DNA of 64,000 nucleotides, from contig WYDT01000002.1 in assembly GCA_013122435.1 (NCBI GenBank), forward strand, positions 310,001 through 374,000. The letters run 5' to 3'. This document shows positions 17,318 through 25,651 of this stretch, piece by piece. Numbering within the stretch: position 1 is the first letter of the stretch; the number at the start of each line of letters is the position of its first letter. Below the pieces are notes generated by a model. The model ran no database searches, was not told where the DNA came from, and saw only the letters and a program-made list of their open reading frames with translations. This DNA comes from Chloroflexi bacterium AL-N1. Lineage in GTDB: Bacteria > Chloroflexota > Chloroflexia > Chloroflexales > Roseiflexaceae. The position numbers and the translations under genes were made by a program.

Positions 17318-18811
17318 ATGCTACGAACAAGTAGTTATGTAATTTATGTTGATCTCCCTAATGAGTCAGACCAGATGCTCTTAGTACATGGGTACACAGG
17401 CGCCTACGATCAAGTGTCGGGGCGTGTAGCGAACTATGTGCGTTCCCTTGAGTCGAAAAAACCACCCAAACCACTGTATGGCGACTGGAGTCCTGAACCT
17501 TTCGTTGATGATGCCGTCCTACCCTCTGAACAAACGATCAATACGCTCAAGAAGCGTGGCTATCTGACTGAGTTAAGTGTTGATGCCGAACAAGCACTGT
17601 TCGATAAACTCACGAAGGTGCGCCATACTGCTGCCGGCAGATATCCTGGATATGTCTTTATGCCGACCTATGACTGTAATTTGCGGTGCTCATATTGTTT
17701 TCAAGATCACATGCGAAGAGACAATGCCTGTCGCACTATGCTAAAAACCATGAGTCCAGCAACCGTTGATCGCATCTTTGCGGCGATGCCCAAGATTGAA
17801 GAGTATCATCAGATACCGCCAACGGAAAAACCCCATCGTAGTATTACATTCTTTGGTGGTGAACCGCTGCTTGCGCGGAACCGCCCAATTATCGAATACA
17901 TTATCGCGAAAGCTCAAGAGACCAGCACTCCAAGCTTTGGGGTGGTGAGTAATGCCACTGAATTACAGGAGTACCGTCATCTCCTGGGTCCTGAATTGAT
18001 CTCTTTTATTCAAATTACCCTTGATGGCCCTCCACACGAACACAATAAGCGGCGTATTTATGCTGATGGGAGTGGTTCATTTGAGCAGATTGCTCAGAAT
18101 ATTAGTATGGCACTTGAACTCAAGGTACGCATCAGCGTGCGCTTGAACATTGATCGCAACAATATTCACGAGTTACCAGAACTTGCGCGTGAAATTATTA
18201 AGCGTGGCTGGCATCACTATGATAATTTTCACGCATACACCGCTCCAATCAATGCAGCGAATGACCGGACAGACCGAAAGACAACTTTTAGTTCATGGGA
18301 ACTGGATCGCGCAATTACTGAATTGCACAAGCAAGATCAAGATATGTTTGTCATTGAACGCCCCGATATGCGACTGCGTTCACAGGCAGGACAAATCTTT
18401 ACCTCGCAAAGTTTACCTTCATTACAGCCATCATTTTGTGGTGCCAACACAAGCATGTATGTCATAGATGCTTTTGCTAATCTCTTTGCCTGTTGGGAAC
18501 GCACCGGCGATGAACGCATCCGGATTGGCTATATTACGGAAGAGAGCGATCTGGTGATTGAAGACGCTATGAATAAGCTGTGGCGGAGTCGGAATGTGAC
18601 GACAAATGCCATCTGTCGTCAGTGTCGATATGCCCATTATTGTGGTGGTGGCTGTGCAGTATTGGCAGAAAATAGGCATGGTGAATTATCGGCCAACTTC
18701 TGTGATGGGTATGCGGCCCGTTTTCGGGCGGGGGTTGCTGAGAGCTATCAGAAGCATATAGCTAGTCAACAGGAAGCTGTGAAGACCGAGAGTCTGTGTG
18801 AGGAGGTTTAG
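17318..18811 (+). CDS. Radical SAM/SPASM peptide maturase
   Basis: A 497-aa radical SAM enzyme with the [4Fe-4S] motif CNLRCSYC (C120, C124, C127), then TFFGGEPLL (GGE motif for SAM binding). A C-terminal SPASM region follows with C374, C392, C433, C436, C442, C446 and C462, enough for two auxiliary clusters. Residues 1-110 (LLVHGYTGAYDQVSG ... KKRGYLTE) form an extra N-terminal domain seen in peptide maturases, possibly for leader recognition. Enzymes of this type install thioether or other crosslinks on Cys-rich precursors. AAAGGAG lies 9 nt before the ATG. Four Cys-rich precursors follow directly, making this the likely modifying enzyme of a sactipeptide/ranthipeptide-like product. Confidence 0.92.
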   Translation: MLRTSSYVIYVDLPNESDQMLLVHGYTGAYDQVSGRVANYVRSLESKKPPKPLYGDWSPEPFVDDAVLPSEQTINTLKKRGYLTELSVDAEQALFDKLTKVRHTAAGRYPGYVFMPTYDCNLRCSYCFQDHMRRDNACRTMLKTMSPATVDRIFAAMPKIEEYHQIPPTEKPHRSITFFGGEPLLARNRPIIEYIIAKAQETSTPSFGVVSNATELQEYRHLLGPELISFIQITLDGPPHEHNKRRIYADGSGSFEQIAQNISMALELKVRISVRLNIDRNNIHELPELAREIIKRGWHHYDNFHAYTAPINAANDRTDRKTTFSSWELDRAITELHKQDQDMFVIERPDMRLRSQAGQIFTSQSLPSLQPSFCGANTSMYVIDAFANLFACWERTGDERIRIGYITEESDLVIEDAMNKLWRSRNVTTNAICRQCRYAHYCGGGCAVLAENRHGELSANFCDGYAARFRAGVAESYQKHIASQQEAVKTESLCEEV

Positions 18812-18864
18812 CAAGGTTTGTCAGCGTGTCTTTCTCAATATGTACTCAGATTAGGAGGTACTGT

Positions 18865-19065
18865 ATGGAAACACCAGAGATTGTGAGTTTCAATGCCCAT
18901 GATCTTGATGTAGCCGAACTAGAACAACGGTTAGAACTTGCTCATGGGGTGCCCTTACCCGATGACTGGGGGTGCCCATCCGTTTGTAGTGTGAATTGTG
19001 GGGAGGTATGCACGGTCCAGTGTCGGGTGGTGTGCCATGAGCATTGTGGTACTGTATTTCCTTAG
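18865..19065 (+). CDS. Cys-rich RiPP precursor 1, perfect C-x3-C ladder
   Basis: The 66-aa peptide has a leader (IVSFNAHDLDVAELEQRLEL) shared with the three following genes, then a short core with seven cysteines, each separated by exactly three residues (CPSVC, CSVNC, CGEVC, CTVQC, CRVVC, CHEHC). The start at 18865 has AGGAGG at 18853-18858; the longer frame from 18826 lacks leader similarity in its extra part. It lies 53 nt after the maturase gene. The leader is acidic and helical in character, as expected for a recognition-element ligand. Confidence 0.88.
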   Translation: METPEIVSFNAHDLDVAELEQRLELAHGVPLPDDWGCPSVCSVNCGEVCTVQCRVVCHEHCGTVFP

Positions 19066-19194
19066 TTATATATCACTTTTGGAGGCTCGTCTATGTAGGG
19101 TATGAAACTACTACTTTTTAGACTGTAGGTAATAGCAGGTTTTGTCGAACGGGGTTTGGGAACATAGTCGTTTTCCGGTCATGGTTATTGTTTT

Positions 19195-19218
19195 GGGAAT
19201 GAGGCATATCACATTCCC
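19195..19218 (+). terminator. Hairpin between precursors 1 and 2
   Basis: GGGAATG (19195-19201) and CATTCCC (19212-19218) form a 7-bp stem with a 10-nt loop in the spacer before precursor 2. It has no U-tract. It may be a processing or attenuation hairpin that tunes the stoichiometry of the precursor genes. Confidence 0.35.
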
Positions 19219-19262
19219 TTACTGTACCCATATTGTTAATTTTTTCACGAAAGGGAAGGAAT

Positions 19263-19454
19263 ATGAAGCACGAGTTGGAATTAATCAGCCTGAATGTGGA
19301 TGACTTAGACATTGAGGAATTGGAACAACGGTTGGAATTGGCCTTTGGCGTACCTATCGTGCCAGATTTGTGTGCGAAGTATGGGTGTGGATGTTGGTCT
19401 TATTGTGCTGCCCTTTGCCCTACCCAGTGTTGTACATATGACCCCTGTCCTTAA
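19263..19454 (+). CDS. Cys-rich RiPP precursor 2, apparently truncated by a stop codon
   Basis: The 63-aa peptide starts MKHELELISLNVDDLDIEEL and ends in a core with eight cysteines (CAKYGCGCWSYC, CAALCPTQCC, YDPCP). GAAAGGGAAGGA precedes the ATG at 19263. The same frame continues after the TAA at 19452-19454 for 24 codons to a second stop at 19527-19529, coding NNPCPSYDPDPCPRYGSC and SNYHIP. That stretch matches the tail of precursor 3 (STYDPDPCPRYESCNGYHIP). The stop therefore looks like a recent nonsense change, or a site of readthrough. Confidence 0.85.
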   Translation: MKHELELISLNVDDLDIEELEQRLELAFGVPIVPDLCAKYGCGCWSYCAALCPTQCCTYDPCP

Positions 19455-19610
19455 AATAACCCATGTCCTAGTTATGATCCTGACCCATGTCCACGTTATG
19501 GAAGTTGCTCTAACTACCACATCCCATAACATTTAGTGGTTGTTTAGCGTGTCCAAGATAGTCAGTTATTATGCCCACATTGTTATTTTTTTTCACAAGA
19601 GGAGTTTCTT

Positions 19611-19901
19611 ATGAAACAGGATCTCGAGATTGTCAGTTTGAACGCGGATGAGTTAGACATTGAGGAACTGGAACGGCGGTTAGAACTAGCCCTTGGATTA
19701 CCCATTACGACCGATTTATGGTGTACTGGTCATTGTGATGCATGTGGTGTTAATTGTGATGGTCAATGTGTTGGGAACTGTGATCCTTTTAATCCATGTG
19801 GTGCAGCAAACTGTCCTAACTTCTGTGGTAGCGATTGTTCTACGTATGATCCTGACCCATGTCCACGTTATGAAAGTTGTAATGGATACCATATCCCATA
19901 A
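19611..19901 (+). CDS. Cys-rich RiPP precursor 3, longest core
   Basis: The 96-aa peptide has the leader MKQDLEIVSLNADELDIEEL followed by ERRLELALGLPITTD. Its core has twelve cysteines, most in C-x3-C or C-x4-C steps (CGVNCDGQCVGNC, CGAANCPNFCGSDC), and a tail DPDPCPRYESCNGYHIP. GAGGAG lies a few nt before the ATG at 19611. Its 5' untranslated region and leader DNA are almost the same as those of precursor 4, with a unit spacing of 371 nt, so the two arose by tandem duplication and then diverged in the core. Confidence 0.88.
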   Translation: MKQDLEIVSLNADELDIEELERRLELALGLPITTDLWCTGHCDACGVNCDGQCVGNCDPFNPCGAANCPNFCGSDCSTYDPDPCPRYESCNGYHIP

Positions 19902-19981
19902 TTCCTGGTTGTATCTTGTGTGTTCAGGATAGTCTATGATTGTGTCTATATTGTTAATTTTTTCACAAAAGGAGTTTTCTC

Positions 19982-20218
19982 ATGAAACAGGATCTCGAGA
20001 TTGTCAGTTTGAACGCGGATGACTTAGACATTGAGGAGTTGGAACGGCGGTTAGAGTTAGCACTTGGTTCGCCTGTTTCACCTGATTTTTGTTTCATTGA
20101 CATATGCTTTAGTGATTGCGGTGTTAATTGTGATGACCTATGCGGTGCTCGTTGTTCCTTGGCTCCATGCGGCGCCGCAAACTGTAGTTCACTCTGTACT
20201 ACACGCGTCGAACCATAA
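19982..20218 (+). CDS. Cys-rich RiPP precursor 4
   Basis: The 78-aa peptide has a leader almost identical to precursor 3 (MKQDLEIVSLNADDLDIEEL, then ERRLELALGSPVSPD). Its core has nine cysteines (FCFIDICFSDCGVNCDDLC, CGARCSLAPC, CGAANCSSLC) and lacks the YDPDPCPRY tail. AAAGGAG lies upstream of the ATG. Conserved leader plus variable core is the expected pattern for substrates of one shared maturase. Confidence 0.88.
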   Translation: MKQDLEIVSLNADDLDIEELERRLELALGSPVSPDFCFIDICFSDCGVNCDDLCGARCSLAPCGAANCSSLCTTRVEP

Positions 20219-20271
20219 ACACATCCTAATTAGAATAATTGTCAATTAAGGATATGGGAGTTATGTAACAA

Positions 20272-20302
20272 GATAGGAGAATTTTTGTCATTGCTCCCTA
20301 TC
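20272..20302 (+). terminator. Hairpin after the precursor genes
   Basis: GATAGGAG (20272-20279) can pair with CTCCCTATC (20294-20302) with one bulged base, just downstream of precursor 4 and before the cyclase-like gene. No U-tract follows. It could lower readthrough from the precursor genes into the enzyme genes. Confidence 0.4.
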
Positions 20303-20372
20303 CTCTCACACAAGCTATACGCTCTATGTATATACCAACCAGTGTTTTCTATTCAATGATGGGAAGGTGTTT

Positions 20373-22439
20373 ATGAGCATCCAAAAATGTCTAGATATGC
20401 TACAGCAAGATATTGATGCCACTCGACAAACTATCACTGATTTGCAAGCGCATTGGCCATCTGAGGTGGCGCTCCAGTTTGGAGACGATCCATCAGTGTA
20501 TGATGTGTTTCCTCACCTCTTTGCCCCGGCTTTTTCCGCTCTCGATCCTCAACCACTCCATCAGCTTGCCGTTGCGGAACGCCTTATTGCGACAGCGTTA
20601 CTCACAAGTGATACCATCATGGATTTGGACTGTGATCATGCCTTGCTCACATCAAGCGTTTTGCGTGTTCAGGCTATGCAGCAAGAATACTATACTTTGC
20701 TCCATGGGCTATTTGAACCTACTTCACCTTTCTGGACACACTGGCAGCGTTATGTGAAAGAGTATATGGAGACTTGTCTTATTGAGCGGCATTTTATCAA
20801 CGGAGACCGTGATTGGGCAGGTTATACCGAGACAGTAGCTCGGCAAATTGCCATAGGTAAAGTAGGTATGGCCCGGAATGTGGTTAATGCACTGGCTGAA
20901 TTGACCAATGATTATCAGCCCTGTGCACAACTCATTGAGTCGATTGATCACTACAATATAGCTCGCCAGATGTTTGATGATCTGTGTGACTGGAAAGAAG
21001 ATTTGCTGCATAGGCAACCGTCGTTGGTGTTAGTATGTGCATTACAAGATCAACAAATGAATATACACGATAGTGATGTGCGTACATTAACAACACTTGT
21101 TGGTCGCAGTATGTACTACCATGGACATGCGGTGGCGATATTACGGCTTGCTATTGCCTCTCTTGATCGAGCAGAAGGCGCCTTATGGGATATACCAACT
21201 ATCCCCTGGATGTCGTTGATTGATGATTTACGAAGGCGTTGTCAGGGTTTACTGAACGATGTTGAGCGGATTGTTCATGCCAATACACAACACAGACAAG
21301 TTCGACCGAACGTTGCCATATCTTTACCTATAGCAGAGAGTCGTTATCAGCAGCTGGCGCGGGAGGCCCTTCAATTCTTAATTCGTCAATGGCACCTAGG
21401 TTTTGGTGAGGCACGACATATTGCCTGTCATTTGAACGGTGAGGAGACGAATAGTGCTCCTGAGTATTACTATGGTGATGTTTTTCAACGCGCCTTGATT
21501 GCAGATACGCTGTGCGATGCCAGTCAACAGTTTGCTCCACAACTACGGATGATCATTGAACATGAAGTTGACTATTTATTGCGTTGTCGGAATACCACAG
21601 GTGTTGGTGGCTGGACGTACTTTGACAATGCCCCGGATATTGCCCCCGATGCTGATGATCTGGGTCAGATAATGCAAGTATTCATCCGCACAGGATACAT
21701 TAACGCGGTTACAAACTACAGTGTTCCATTAGTTGATATACTCTTAAAAGATGCAAGACAACCGCAAGGTGGTTTTAGCACCTGGATTATTCCGGCAACC
21801 GAGCAGACTGCTAAACAGGAACTCCACGCAAGACTACGCGACGAAAGCTGGGGTAGCGAACCTAATCCCGAGGTGATGGCTAATTTGTTGTATGCTCTAG
21901 CATTGTGGTCGGATGATAGGTATACCCCCGCATTGGAGAATGGTCTCAACTATCTGGAGACACAGCAAAACTATGATGGTTGTTGGTACAGTAAATGGTA
22001 TTATGGCCAGTATTATGGCACCTATGTGTGTTTGCGGTTGTTGAATGTTGCACGCCCCGATTCTATATCTATAGCACAGGCTCGACAGTTTCTGGTCACA
22101 ACCCAACATGAGGATGGGGGCTGGGGTCTAGATGAGCGTAGTGATCCCCTCAATACCGCATTAGCCTTACTCGGCATGGCATCGATACCTCCCCAGACTG
22201 ATCCGATATTCCCATTTGATACAGTTAGAAAGGGATTAGACTATCTTGCCAGTTGTCAAGAGCAGGATGGGGCGTGGGCCAATGTCCTCTTTATTTGCCC
22301 AGGAGCAGAACATGACTATGGTAGTCGAACGATCACCACCATGTTTGTGTTGAAAGCTGTTCTAGCGTGGTCTCCGCTGTTAGAAGATGGACCAACAATA
22401 GATACACCAGATGAACAGTTGGCCTTAGTTAACATATAA
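20373..22439 (+). CDS. Two-part terpene synthase/cyclase-like protein in the RiPP cluster
   Basis: The 688-aa protein joins two parts. Residues about 1-300 are helical and carry acidic motifs like those of class I isoprenoid enzymes (SDTIMDLDCD at 79-88 and FDDLCDWKED near 201-210). Residues about 320-675 are a squalene/hopene cyclase-like alpha-barrel with QW-type repeats (GGWTYFDN, GGFSTWI, DGGWGLDER, DGAWANVL) and DADD at 426-429, the DxDD proton-donor motif of class II terpene cyclases. This is an alpha-beta-gamma arrangement as in bifunctional diterpene synthases. The ATG at 20373 follows GGGAAGG by 5 nt. Its place between precursor genes and protease suggests a part in product tailoring, but an independent terpene product is equally possible. 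Confidence 0.8.
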   Translation: MSIQKCLDMLQQDIDATRQTITDLQAHWPSEVALQFGDDPSVYDVFPHLFAPAFSALDPQPLHQLAVAERLIATALLTSDTIMDLDCDHALLTSSVLRVQAMQQEYYTLLHGLFEPTSPFWTHWQRYVKEYMETCLIERHFINGDRDWAGYTETVARQIAIGKVGMARNVVNALAELTNDYQPCAQLIESIDHYNIARQMFDDLCDWKEDLLHRQPSLVLVCALQDQQMNIHDSDVRTLTTLVGRSMYYHGHAVAILRLAIASLDRAEGALWDIPTIPWMSLIDDLRRRCQGLLNDVERIVHANTQHRQVRPNVAISLPIAESRYQQLAREALQFLIRQWHLGFGEARHIACHLNGEETNSAPEYYYGDVFQRALIADTLCDASQQFAPQLRMIIEHEVDYLLRCRNTTGVGGWTYFDNAPDIAPDADDLGQIMQVFIRTGYINAVTNYSVPLVDILLKDARQPQGGFSTWIIPATEQTAKQELHARLRDESWGSEPNPEVMANLLYALALWSDDRYTPALENGLNYLETQQNYDGCWYSKWYYGQYYGTYVCLRLLNVARPDSISIAQARQFLVTTQHEDGGWGLDERSDPLNTALALLGMASIPPQTDPIFPFDTVRKGLDYLASCQEQDGAWANVLFICPGAEHDYGSRTITTMFVLKAVLAWSPLLEDGPTIDTPDEQLALVNI

Positions 22440-22519
22440 GACGAATAGGTATCAGGTGTGTTCAGTTTATTTGTAACATAAGAAACCTTTGGAGTTTTGG
22501 TAGTATCTGAGAGTGAGTT

Positions 22520-23845
22520 ATGTCTATGGCGCAACAGCATGTCGTAACAGCACCCAACCAAGAAGCTTCGCACGTAGCAACAGAAGTGCATCAGCTGAAA
22601 GGATTTGCACATCAGATTGTGATGGATTCCTCGGAGAATCAAGAGTCATATCTGTTGATTGGCACCAATGGTCGTCATATGAGACTTTCACCCACAGCCT
22701 ATGCATTGCTCCAAAAGGTCCATAGTGGGTTGTCGTATGACGAGATTAGTGCAGAAATTAATCATCGTCAACATACACAAATAACCGCTTCTGAGGTAGA
22801 AGCTGCACATCAACGAATTCTCGAACAGATTACCGAGATTGAACAACGACCACAAAAAGCTATGTTTGGCATGTGGATGCGGTTTCGCATCCTTCCTGAT
22901 AAAATTGTTGGGGCGATGGTCCGCCCCTTAACCAGTCTATTTAGTCGTCCGGTGGTTATGGGGTTACTAGCCCTGATTGCGGCGGCGATATGTGCCATCA
23001 TCTGGCAACGTCCCTCTTTTCAAATCAGCCCGATGGTGTTCTGGGAGGCGTATCTTCTGTTTTTGCTTTCGTTAATGGTGCATGAATTGGGTCACGCGAG
23101 CGCGTGTGCGCGGTATGGCGCCACCCCCGGTGAGATTGGCTTTGGAATTTATTGGCTATATCCGGTCTTTTACAGCGATGTAAGTGCCGCATGGTCTTTA
23201 AAACGTTGGCAGCGGGTTGTGGTCGATCTGGGAGGCGTCTACTTACAGTTTGGTGTTGGGGTAGTCTATATCGCACTCTATCTGCTGTTTCAATGGGAAG
23301 CAGCCTTTGTGGCGGTTTTGCAGATTCTCTATAGTGCGGTCTTTGCCCTGAACCCAATCCTGAAGTTTGATGGGTATTGGGTGTTATCTGATGCTTTTGG
23401 TGTAACCAATCTGAGTCAACAGCCGAAGCGGATTATTCAACACGGCATTAACCGCTTCCGGGGGCGTGCGAACACAGCATTGCCGTGGTCGACAGGGACG
23501 ATTGTGTTTGTGCTACTGTATACGGTGGCAAGCATACTTTTTTGGGGCTATTTTACGTGGCGGATCTTACCGTTTGCCATACAGACGATTGCATCCTATC
23601 CCGCATTGTTGTTCTCCATCTTGCGGGATCTGGTGCTGGCACCACACGCCATCAGCGCTGCCCATGTGCAGTCTTTGGGCATGTCCACCTTTATTGCTTG
23701 TATCACTCTGCTGATGCTGTTTAGAATTGGGTACCCGTTGTTGCGCAGTATACTGTCAGCGGTTGTTCCGATGTGGGCTCGCCTGAAATCAGCGATTTTG
23801 CGCCAAGCAGGACATCGTTCGTCCAGGGTAGCCCCTGATTCCTGA
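22520..23845 (+). CDS. M50 family membrane metalloprotease with PqqD-like N-terminal domain
   Basis: The 441-aa protein has an N-terminal winged-helix-like domain at about 42-105 (LLIGTNGRHMRLSPTAYALL ... SYDEISAEIN) that resembles PqqD/RiPP recognition elements. Several membrane helices follow, with a zinc-site HELGH at 188-192 and the second M50 motif NPILKFDGYWVLSD near 285. It belongs with the peptide zinc metalloproteases found in RiPP clusters and probably removes the leader within the membrane. It follows the cyclase-like gene after 80 nt. No ABC exporter is nearby, so export would rely on another system. Confidence 0.88.
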   Translation: MSMAQQHVVTAPNQEASHVATEVHQLKGFAHQIVMDSSENQESYLLIGTNGRHMRLSPTAYALLQKVHSGLSYDEISAEINHRQHTQITASEVEAAHQRILEQITEIEQRPQKAMFGMWMRFRILPDKIVGAMVRPLTSLFSRPVVMGLLALIAAAICAIIWQRPSFQISPMVFWEAYLLFLLSLMVHELGHASACARYGATPGEIGFGIYWLYPVFYSDVSAAWSLKRWQRVVVDLGGVYLQFGVGVVYIALYLLFQWEAAFVAVLQILYSAVFALNPILKFDGYWVLSDAFGVTNLSQQPKRIIQHGINRFRGRANTALPWSTGTIVFVLLYTVASILFWGYFTWRILPFAIQTIASYPALLFSILRDLVLAPHAISAAHVQSLGMSTFIACITLLMLFRIGYPLLRSILSAVVPMWARLKSAILRQAGHRSSRVAPDS

Positions 23846-23895
23846 GAGGTAAAGTTGTACAGGTTCGGAAGAGTTATTTGCATTCTATGGTTATA

Positions 23896-25629
23896 TTAGA
23901 TACCCAACCACTCTGCCAGTAATATGAACACGGCGGCACTCCATGTGTAGCCGGGGCAACGTAATCCCTCACCTGTCAGAGCGTTGTAGTTCTCCCAGAA
24001 ACCTGAATTGCTCGCGCACATATCGCAGAAACGTTGGGCAACCAGTCGCGCAAGATCGGACGCACCAGCGTCGATCAGCCCCTCGATAATGAGATAGTTT
24101 GCCGACGCCCAGATTGGCCCACGCCAGTAGCCATCTGTCTCGTACTTGGGACTTTGTGGCGACTCGCTGGCATAGCCATAGGGTGTGAGGAAAGGACCTT
24201 CGGGCGCGAGATCACCCAGCAGGGTGGTGCGAATAGTGTCTGGGAGGTGTCGCCCCAAAATGATGGGCATGGTGTTGATCAGCGACTGGCCTGTCGCAGT
24301 GGTATGGGTGCCGTTGCGTATAGGCATAAACCGTTGATTACTCACGCTGTGTTCAAACAGAAACGTACGTTGTTGTTTGGCGCGATGCTTCCATTCAGCC
24401 GCAGCATCTTTTTTTCCCAATATGTCGGCCATAAATGCCAGTGATTCCATTTGTTGGCTTAAGTAGGCAGCCAGATCAGGACCTTTGACCGGGAACCCCT
24501 CATCGAAGATGGTGGCATTATCCCAGCCTGAGTCATTACCATGGAGATACAAACACATCCCGTCGTGGTCGACATCACGAGCATGGTACCACCAGTTTGT
24601 GAAGCGTGCGACAGGCTCGTAGAGTTGCTCAATGTATGGCCGTGATGCCTCCACGCCGAGCCAGTTCACCATTTTACGGATCGTCCAGCCAAAAATAGGT
24701 GGTTTGGTATGGCCATAGATGGCGTTGAGATCGTTAATGGGGTCGGGGATCTGGCCTTGTTCAGTTTGATGATCGAAAAAGAGCCGTAGCTGATCCCAGG
24801 CCAGTTCTGGGTTTGCACGGGTGACAGCCAGCGCATGAAAGCAGTTGTCCCAGGCCCAGGTGGCGGCCATCGAGAATTGGCTGCAGTAGATCGTCGGTCG
24901 TGTGAGGTAGCCGTATGCCGGTACTTGGTTACTCCAAAGCACTAGCCAAGCCTGTTTGGCTGCATGATGATAGTGCTCGGAGACGATTGGCATCTGCTGA
25001 AGCCAGGCGGTAAGCTCGGCATCACGTTGTTGGATGGTTGTGTCTATGGGTGGGAGAGGGGCTTCCCACGGTGTTTCGTATTGGGTAAAGCGAAAGGCCC
25101 CGTGTGCGTTTGGTTTACCAATGAACTCGATTGTGTACGGTGTTTGATGGATGTATTCATTGACCCCGTGGAGCGTTGCCGTAGGTGTATAGCGAAGTTC
25201 TGTGTTGGCTCCTGCGTGGAAATAGTGCATGCCGTGTGCTGCACGGTCATACAGAATGAGCTGATCAGGATGTGGGTGATGCAAGGTAGCAAAGGGCTTA
25301 TAGGGTAGGAGACGGAGCGAAACGCCCCGTGTTGCAAAAAGAATGCTTTCTGAGTCGAGAAAAACCAAAGTAACGCTTCCACTATTCTCTGTGTGAAGAT
25401 CCAGACGATGGGGTTGGGCTGTCCAGGTATAGGGTACTTCGTGTTGATCTTTGAGTAATGCCAATTCGAAGAAGTCGTGGGCCCAGAATGGCGAGTCTTT
25501 GACCGATACGGAGCGTGCACTACAGGTTTTGTAGGCGAGTCGGAGGCTCCCGGTGCCATTCTGTGCAGAGATGGTCAGGAATGAGCCAGCACGCGAAAAT
25601 GGTAGTTCATGAAGGTTGTATGTTAACAT
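23896..25629 (-). CDS. GH63-type (alpha/alpha)6-barrel glycosidase
   Basis: Family signatures are AATWAWDNCFHALAV, FGWTIRKM, LHGNDSGWDNAT, DEGFPVKGPDLAAYL, DGYWRGPIWASANYLI and GEGLRCPGYTWSAAVF. These fit the GH63/amylo-glucosidase-like clade that contains mannosylglycerate hydrolases and alpha-glucosidases. There is no signal peptide, so it acts in the cytoplasm. GAGGGG at 25639-25644 supports the ATG at 25629; a longer frame from 25659 would overlap the GH116 gene end. It is the last gene of the GH1-GH116-GH63 operon. Confidence 0.88.
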   Translation of the reverse strand: MLTYNLHELPFSRAGSFLTISAQNGTGSLRLAYKTCSARSVSVKDSPFWAHDFFELALLKDQHEVPYTWTAQPHRLDLHTENSGSVTLVFLDSESILFATRGVSLRLLPYKPFATLHHPHPDQLILYDRAAHGMHYFHAGANTELRYTPTATLHGVNEYIHQTPYTIEFIGKPNAHGAFRFTQYETPWEAPLPPIDTTIQQRDAELTAWLQQMPIVSEHYHHAAKQAWLVLWSNQVPAYGYLTRPTIYCSQFSMAATWAWDNCFHALAVTRANPELAWDQLRLFFDHQTEQGQIPDPINDLNAIYGHTKPPIFGWTIRKMVNWLGVEASRPYIEQLYEPVARFTNWWYHARDVDHDGMCLYLHGNDSGWDNATIFDEGFPVKGPDLAAYLSQQMESLAFMADILGKKDAAAEWKHRAKQQRTFLFEHSVSNQRFMPIRNGTHTTATGQSLINTMPIILGRHLPDTIRTTLLGDLAPEGPFLTPYGYASESPQSPKYETDGYWRGPIWASANYLIIEGLIDAGASDLARLVAQRFCDMCASNSGFWENYNALTGEGLRCPGYTWSAAVFILLAEWLGI

Positions 25630-25651
25630 AGTAAGAAGCCCCTCAGATATT

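Noticed and set aside
19081..19098. GGAGG followed by ATG and an immediate TAG after precursor 1
   Set aside because: It may be the relic of another precursor start, but no leader-like sequence follows in any frame, so it was not annotated as a gene.
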